A stretch of DNA of 64,000 nucleotides, taken from the NCBI RefSeq assembly GCF_905475395.1, contig NC_058337.1, positions 102,108,368 through 102,172,367 on the forward strand. The letters run 5' to 3'. Under the pieces are notes generated by a model that was not told the origin of the DNA, did no database searches, and worked only from the letters and a program-made list of their open reading frames with translations. The position numbers and the translations under genes were made by a program. The stretch is from Chrysoperla carnea (taxonomy: Eukaryota; Arthropoda; Insecta; Neuroptera; Chrysopidae). The first letter of the stretch is position 1, and every line of letters begins with the position of its first letter. Of this stretch, positions 59,202-64,000 are shown one piece after another.

Positions 59202-62200
59202 ATGATGACTGAATCGGCTCCCACACCAGCAGCAATCACTGCCGGCGAGGGTACAAGTGTTGTTACATTAACTTCAGCAGAGACCGCCGAACAGGTGATT
59301 TAATTTTTTTTGTATTTATTTAGTAATTAAAATTAAAATGATTAAGTTAAGTAGTGTTTTGAGTATTAAAAGTGTAAGTCAAGTTTTACAACATAGATTG
59401 ATGTCACAAAATGTTAAAGAGAGACCACTTTCTGGAATTAAAGTTTTGGATTTAACAAGAATAATCGCTGGACCGTATTGTACGCAGATATTAGGTGATT
59501 TAGGAGCAGATGTATATAAAATTGAACGATTAGGTGCAGGAGATGAATGTCGCCAATGGGGTCCGCCCTTTATTAATGGCACTGATACAAGTGTATACTT
59601 TGCTAGTGTTAATCGAAATAAAAAGAGTATTTGCGTTGATTTCCACACAGAAAATGGTCGTAAGGTGATTTATGACCTTGCAGAAAAATGTGACGTTCTA
59701 GTTGAAAATTTTTTGCCTGGTAAATTAGACAAATATAAAATTGGATATGATGACTTAAAAAAAGTTGCACCACATTTAATTTACTGTTCAATAACGGGAT
59801 ACGGTAACAAAGGTCCTTATTCTAATCGACCTGGATATGATCAAATTGCAGCCGCACGGGGTGGTTTTCTACATATTACAGGTCCTAAAGATGGGGAACC
59901 TGTAAAATGTGGTGTGGCAATTACAGATGTTTGTACTGGATTATATGCACATGGAGCTATTATGGCTGCTTTGTTGCAACGGAACAAAACTAAACGGGGT
60001 CAAAAAATCGATTGTAATTTACTATCAACTCAATTATCGGTTTTAATTAATATTGGCGGTAATTATTTAAATGCTGGTATCGAAGCTGAACGTTTGGGAA
60101 CATCACATGCTAGTTTAGTACCATATGAAGCATTTCCTACTAAAGATGGATACTTGACAATATGTTGTGGTTCAAATAGTCAATTTGCAGATTTTTGTAA
60201 ACGTTTAAACGTTCCCGAATTAATAAATGATAAAAGATTCGATACAAATCCACATCGTGTAGAAAATCGTGATTCATTAACACCAATTTTACGTAAAATA
60301 TTCAAAGAGAAAACTAAAGAAGAATTATGTGAAATATTTGAAGGTGCTTCATTTCCATACGGCCCTCTGAATACGCTAGCTGAAGCATTTGATGATAAAC
60401 ATGTAAAAGAAATTGGTATTGTAAAAACTTTAACACATGAAAAACTTGGATCGATTAAAGTTGTGGGCTCACCAGTTGTTTATAGTGAAAATGAGAATAT
60501 TGAATATACGCCAATACCACTTTTGGGTGAACATACAACGGAAGTTTTAACAAATGTTTTAAATTATGATAATAAAAAAATTGAAGAATTAAAAAATTTA
60601 AAAGTTATACAATAAAATTTATGAAATATTTAAAAAAATAAAATAATTTGTTATCTTTTTTTTTTATACTTTAATATAATTATCATCCTATAATTTTTAA
60701 TTTTCTTATAGGATATTCCTGTGTTACGATTGAGATTGAAAAAACCTAAAACGTATAAACAAGTACAATGGACAACAGGAACTGTGGATAACGAATTTAT
60801 GAATAAAAAGAAATCAAAATGTAATCATTTTTTTTTTCATTATTGTTTATTCATTAAGTAGTTTATAGACAAGTGAAAAAACCTCGCACGATTAGATGGG
60901 AAAATGGCTTTCTGTGAAACTTTTTCAAGCCACCCCCAAAATTTCCTTGGATCGTTCTGTTCAAAAGCTCATAAGATCACAAAATTTTTTAACGAGAAGT
61001 TAAAAGTTAACGTTCTCTACCATTTGAAGAAGTGCTGCTGTTAAACTTCAAAACTTGGACCACCTTGTATAATAAAAACAACTTAATAACTCGATCGCAG
61101 TGCCAGATAAACGAAAAGAACATAGCATAGGAAACTATATTCTGTATTACTAAATTGTTTGCAAAAAGTTTGAATGCACACAGTTAGAACCCTGATTTTT
61201 AAACCACCTTAATTAACAACATTTCTTATTCAGTTTGTTCGGTTTATGTTGGACAAGACCCCCTCATGACTATCTCCCTAAATCCGCAATTGGCCGATTT
61301 ACAATAATTTATTTTTGAAATATGTTAGAATAGTCCAGCGAAATGGGCGGGTAGCTGTTAGTTAATAATAATTACTTAATAATTAGAATAAGTTTCAATT
61401 CCATTACATGGATATTTGAAGAGGATTTATCAATTTGTTAAATAAACACTTGTTAGAATAATCAGCCCAATTAACTAGAGTTAATAGTCGAAGAGCTGAT
61501 GGCGAATTTAGCTAAGGTATTTAAGGCAAGTTGAAATAATGGAAAACAGTGTTTTATAAATGTGTGAGTCTAGAATTGGGAGTTATGAGAATAATACTTT
61601 TTTGTCGCACTCATTTAAAATTTGTATTTGTGTCAGGAAGTTATTAAAAACCGTTGTAATCATCTGCCGTTTACACATATTTTCAATATTAATTAATAAA
61701 CATGGTGTAAAATTTTAAAAGGTCTAAGCTATATTTTTATATATGGTAGAAACATATATTTGAGCGAGTCAAGTCATACTTAAAATGAAAAAAATAGCCT
61801 GGGCGATTTATTTCTGGATTATATAAATGATATAAACAAAATTCTAAGTTGTCTAATAGACATTTTTTTGATTTATTATTATTTTTATTGCAAATGTTAA
61901 ATGCTGTAGCTATATAACTGCAAAAGCTCCCTCGCCTTTCTAGATTGGCACATTGACAGAATACTGTTTTTTTTTTTAAATTTTAAATTGCCTAAAATAC
62001 CTTTTTTAATAAGTTAGTCATTAGCTCCTGGACTATAACTAGAGATTGTGTTTTTTTAACAATTGAAATGATGAAAATATTTAAATGTGCTATTATCTTT
62101 TTTGGCGTCAATTTACATTTGTAATAAATTATAATAATACAGTAAAATTAAATATTTGTTTGGAAAAAATGCTTCACTCTTGAAACTAAACGCTACTGGC

Positions 62201-63761
62201 TATTAGGATATAAAAATTTTATAAAAAAAAATTCCCTTAAAATACGTGACAAACCGCCCCTTTTAGCTGGTTGAAATATAAAAAGTCATTTTGCTTGCAA
62301 TTAATGCGATAAAAAAGCTGAAAGATTTGTTATTTTTCAGCCTTAAAAGGAGGCATGCTTTTGAACGTTCGAGTTGTTTTAGTAAAATCAATATAGTGTA
62401 ACAATAATAAACTGTTGTGCTAAATGTCAAAAGAGCAGCAAGTTTTCCTTGATTACGCCAATATTTTTAATTAATTTTACTGCATCATAATATCTCTATG
62501 TTGACTATTTACTAATAATTGTATCTTTACAGATAAGACTAAAAACTACTTCATAAACATAAAGAGATAACTTAATTATTTATTACACCTACTGATTGTG
62601 CAATTTAAATTGAATGATACATCATTTTTCATTTCTATTCCCGTTTTTTGAAATAAAATGAAAAATTTTAAGAGTTAACAAAAAAATTTATGTACTTTTA
62701 AAAATTATTCCCTTAAAAATAAATATATATAATTTTATTCCAAAAAATAAAACACGAGTAGGAATATTATTCTTTAAAATTAAATTCTTTCTTAAATGAA
62801 AATTTTATTTCAAAAATAAACCATAGGTAGAAGGAAAAGAACCATTTGAATGCGAAAATCTCCTGCAATTTAGCATAATTTATATCCTATAATTTACACG
62901 GTAAAATTAATGGATGAGTATTGTGATAAGGTATGAAGGCTGTAAATATGTCAATTTGTCAAAAATACAATTTTCTTGATCCCCTCAGCCAAAGTACGAT
63001 TTTCCCATATTTAATTATTTCCTATATTAACAACGTTTTTTTATCTGTAAATAATGTTGTGAGGTTAGGATTTAATCTCGACAACAAGGAGCCGCTGTAG
63101 AAAGTAGTCCCAACATACTACAAGTGATAAATTGAAAATTTTTAAAAATCAATGTTATAATTTTACAAATTGTTACTATGCTATTGCGCTACAAAAATAA
63201 TAATCCACAAAAATCGCTCTTCCTGAAGTTAAATGCGTCCGGGAAGCACGTACTTTCAACTGGAGGATAAAGAACAAATGTTTCCAACAAAAGTTGTTTA
63301 TTTTGAACTTAAACGATCCTGAAACTCAAAAACTCTTGAGAGATGTCTTCTTCAAAATAGAATAACTTTAACTCAGGTCATTTTTACCAAAAACGCTTGG
63401 TTGAAGAAATATACAGTAGCATGGACTAAAGTGGGACATTTTATTTATTCCAATTCCTTTTTTGACTTCTTCGTTTCGAATCCTAAGTCTCGAAGTGGGT
63501 CTTAATTTGAAAACTTTCACTTGAATTAATTTTTACTCACTGTTTTTAGGTTGTTGTATATATGAAAAGAAAAGACTTCCAACCGATAGAAGTTCAGATG
63601 AGGAAAGCGATCGTGATGAATGTGATCATTGTCACGGACATGTTGAACAACGAATAAAAAGTAAACCAGCTACAACTATAAATGTTCCAGCCAAGCATGA
63701 TCCAGCGGCAGGTGGTGAAGATGGTTCAAATAGTCCTATGTCCGAGGATAATCCTGAATAA
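59202..63761 (+). CDS. PPP1R11: Protein phosphatase 1 regulatory subunit 11 (inhibitor-3)
   Basis: PPP1R11 is a small, disordered, heat-stable inhibitor of protein phosphatase 1; the mammalian protein has also been reported to act as a ubiquitin ligase. Three exons: 59202-59294, 60712-60820 and 63550-63761, giving 137 residues. The core is RLKKPKTYKQVQWTTGTVDN (37-58 region), in which KQVQW is the PP1-docking RVxF-type motif. The signature SKCCCIYEK (66-74) is split after SK, with the codon of the first Cys shared between exons 2 and 3. Further Cys/His follow in DECDHCHGH, and the tail is acidic. The family start is poorly conserved; two adjacent ATGs (59202 and 59205) can start it. Intron 1 holds the complete SUGCT gene. 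An AATAAA at 63837-63842 is a plausible poly(A) signal. Confidence 0.93.
59338..60615 (+). CDS. SUGCT: Succinyl-CoA:glutarate CoA-transferase (SUGCT-like, CaiB/BaiF family), nested and intronless
   Basis: SUGCT is a mitochondrial class III CoA-transferase that re-activates free glutarate to glutaryl-CoA using succinyl-CoA, in lysine/tryptophan breakdown. The 425-residue frame covers the family: LSGIKVLDLTRIIAGPYCTQ (31-50), GADVYKIER, NRNKKSICVD, VLVENFLPG, PGYDQIAAARGGF (the Asp at 168 is the likely catalytic residue), TDVCTGLYAHGAIMAALLQR, GHxS-like LGTSHASLVPYEAF and a PxPxLGEHT-type end. Residues 1-22 are basic and hydrophobic, a likely presequence. There is no intron, whereas the human gene has many. 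It lies wholly in PPP1R11 intron 1 on the same strand, its ATG 43 bases after the exon-1 donor. AATAAA words overlap the stop (60611) and follow at 60637. Intact over its full length. Confidence 0.92.
   Translation: MIKLSSVLSIKSVSQVLQHRLMSQNVKERPLSGIKVLDLTRIIAGPYCTQILGDLGADVYKIERLGAGDECRQWGPPFINGTDTSVYFASVNRNKKSICVDFHTENGRKVIYDLAEKCDVLVENFLPGKLDKYKIGYDDLKKVAPHLIYCSITGYGNKGPYSNRPGYDQIAAARGGFLHITGPKDGEPVKCGVAITDVCTGLYAHGAIMAALLQRNKTKRGQKIDCNLLSTQLSVLINIGGNYLNAGIEAERLGTSHASLVPYEAFPTKDGYLTICCGSNSQFADFCKRLNVPELINDKRFDTNPHRVENRDSLTPILRKIFKEKTKEELCEIFEGASFPYGPLNTLAEAFDDKHVKEIGIVKTLTHEKLGSIKVVGSPVVYSENENIEYTPIPLLGEHTTEVLTNVLNYDNKKIEELKNLKVIQ
60821..63549. other. PPP1R11 intron 2, no further gene seen
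   Basis: 2.7 kb between GTAATC and TTTTTAG. No ORF or RNA gene is recognised. A GTCCAGCGAAATGGGCGGGT word at about 61333 is close to the repeat end at 48493 and may mark an old interspersed repeat. Confidence 0.4.
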
Positions 63762-63962
63762 CTTATCTGTGTTATAAATATATATTTTTGTGTTGTAAGA
63801 CTTAATTTAAAAAATATGTTGTGAAAAATTATTCTAAATAAATTAAACATAAAATTCATAGATTTTAAGGATTATTAGAGCATTATCGAGTCGAAATTAT
63901 TTTAAAACAATTGTTTCGATAAAATTTAATGTTAATTTTAATTTGGTTACATTAACTTTCAG

Positions 63963-64000
63963 ATCCAGCAATTCTTCGCTTTGCTAAATTTGAGGCAGGG
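63963..64000 (+). CDS. Possible start of an exon cut by the window end
   Basis: After TTAACTTTCAG the remaining 38 bases are open in two frames (IQQFFALLNLRQ or PAILRFAKFEAG) and less AT-rich than the preceding DNA. This could be the acceptor of an alternative terminal exon or of a downstream gene. It is too short to identify. Confidence 0.25.
   Translation, partial: MQQFFALLNLRQ

Overview
The window is nuclear DNA of an insect. It is strongly AT-rich, its genes are split by GT-AG introns, and it carries Kr-h1, an arthropod juvenile-hormone response factor, together with conserved animal genes. I cannot fix the order of insects. About one third of the window is recognisable repeat or mobile DNA.

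Layout. 1-6.7 kb: upstream region of Kr-h1, with several short inverted-repeat elements and a cluster of three GC-rich motifs, two holding a CACGTG E-box. 6.7-9.4 kb: Kr-h1 coding exons (+). 12.06-21.60 kb: a 9.5-kb foldback-type transposon with a perfect 9-bp target duplication, three long arms made of ~366-bp tandem units, a decayed ORF and an intact 15-finger C2H2 zinc-finger gene (-) between the arms. 22.3-23.0 kb: SmB (+). 23.8-24.6 kb: a decayed multicopy ORF (-). 26.4-33.7 kb: a probable two-exon gene for a 45-residue membrane micropeptide (+). 38.2-42.4 kb: a five-exon tetraspanin (-). 46.0-47.1 kb: a second C2H2 gene (-) sharing its acidic N-terminal module with the one inside the transposon. 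48.6-50.4 kb: an intronless CAAP1-like acidic protein with several SUMO-interaction-like motifs (-). 52.1-55.3 kb: GHITM/TMBIM5 (+, six exons). 57.0-57.5 kb: NDUFS6 (-, three exons). 59.2-63.8 kb: PPP1R11/inhibitor-3 (+, three exons), with an intronless SUGCT-type CoA-transferase gene nested in its first intron on the same strand. The last 38 bases may open another exon.

The genes do not form one pathway. GHITM, NDUFS6 and SUGCT are mitochondrial, and the micropeptide may be. SmB acts in splicing, PPP1R11 in phosphatase control and Kr-h1 in hormone response. The most unusual object is the foldback transposon carrying a zinc-finger gene; next are the paired E-box motifs upstream of Kr-h1, the nested SUGCT gene, the micropeptide and the multi-SIM CAAP1-like protein. 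All exon joins were read by eye, and each multi-exon model keeps one open frame across its GT-AG junctions.
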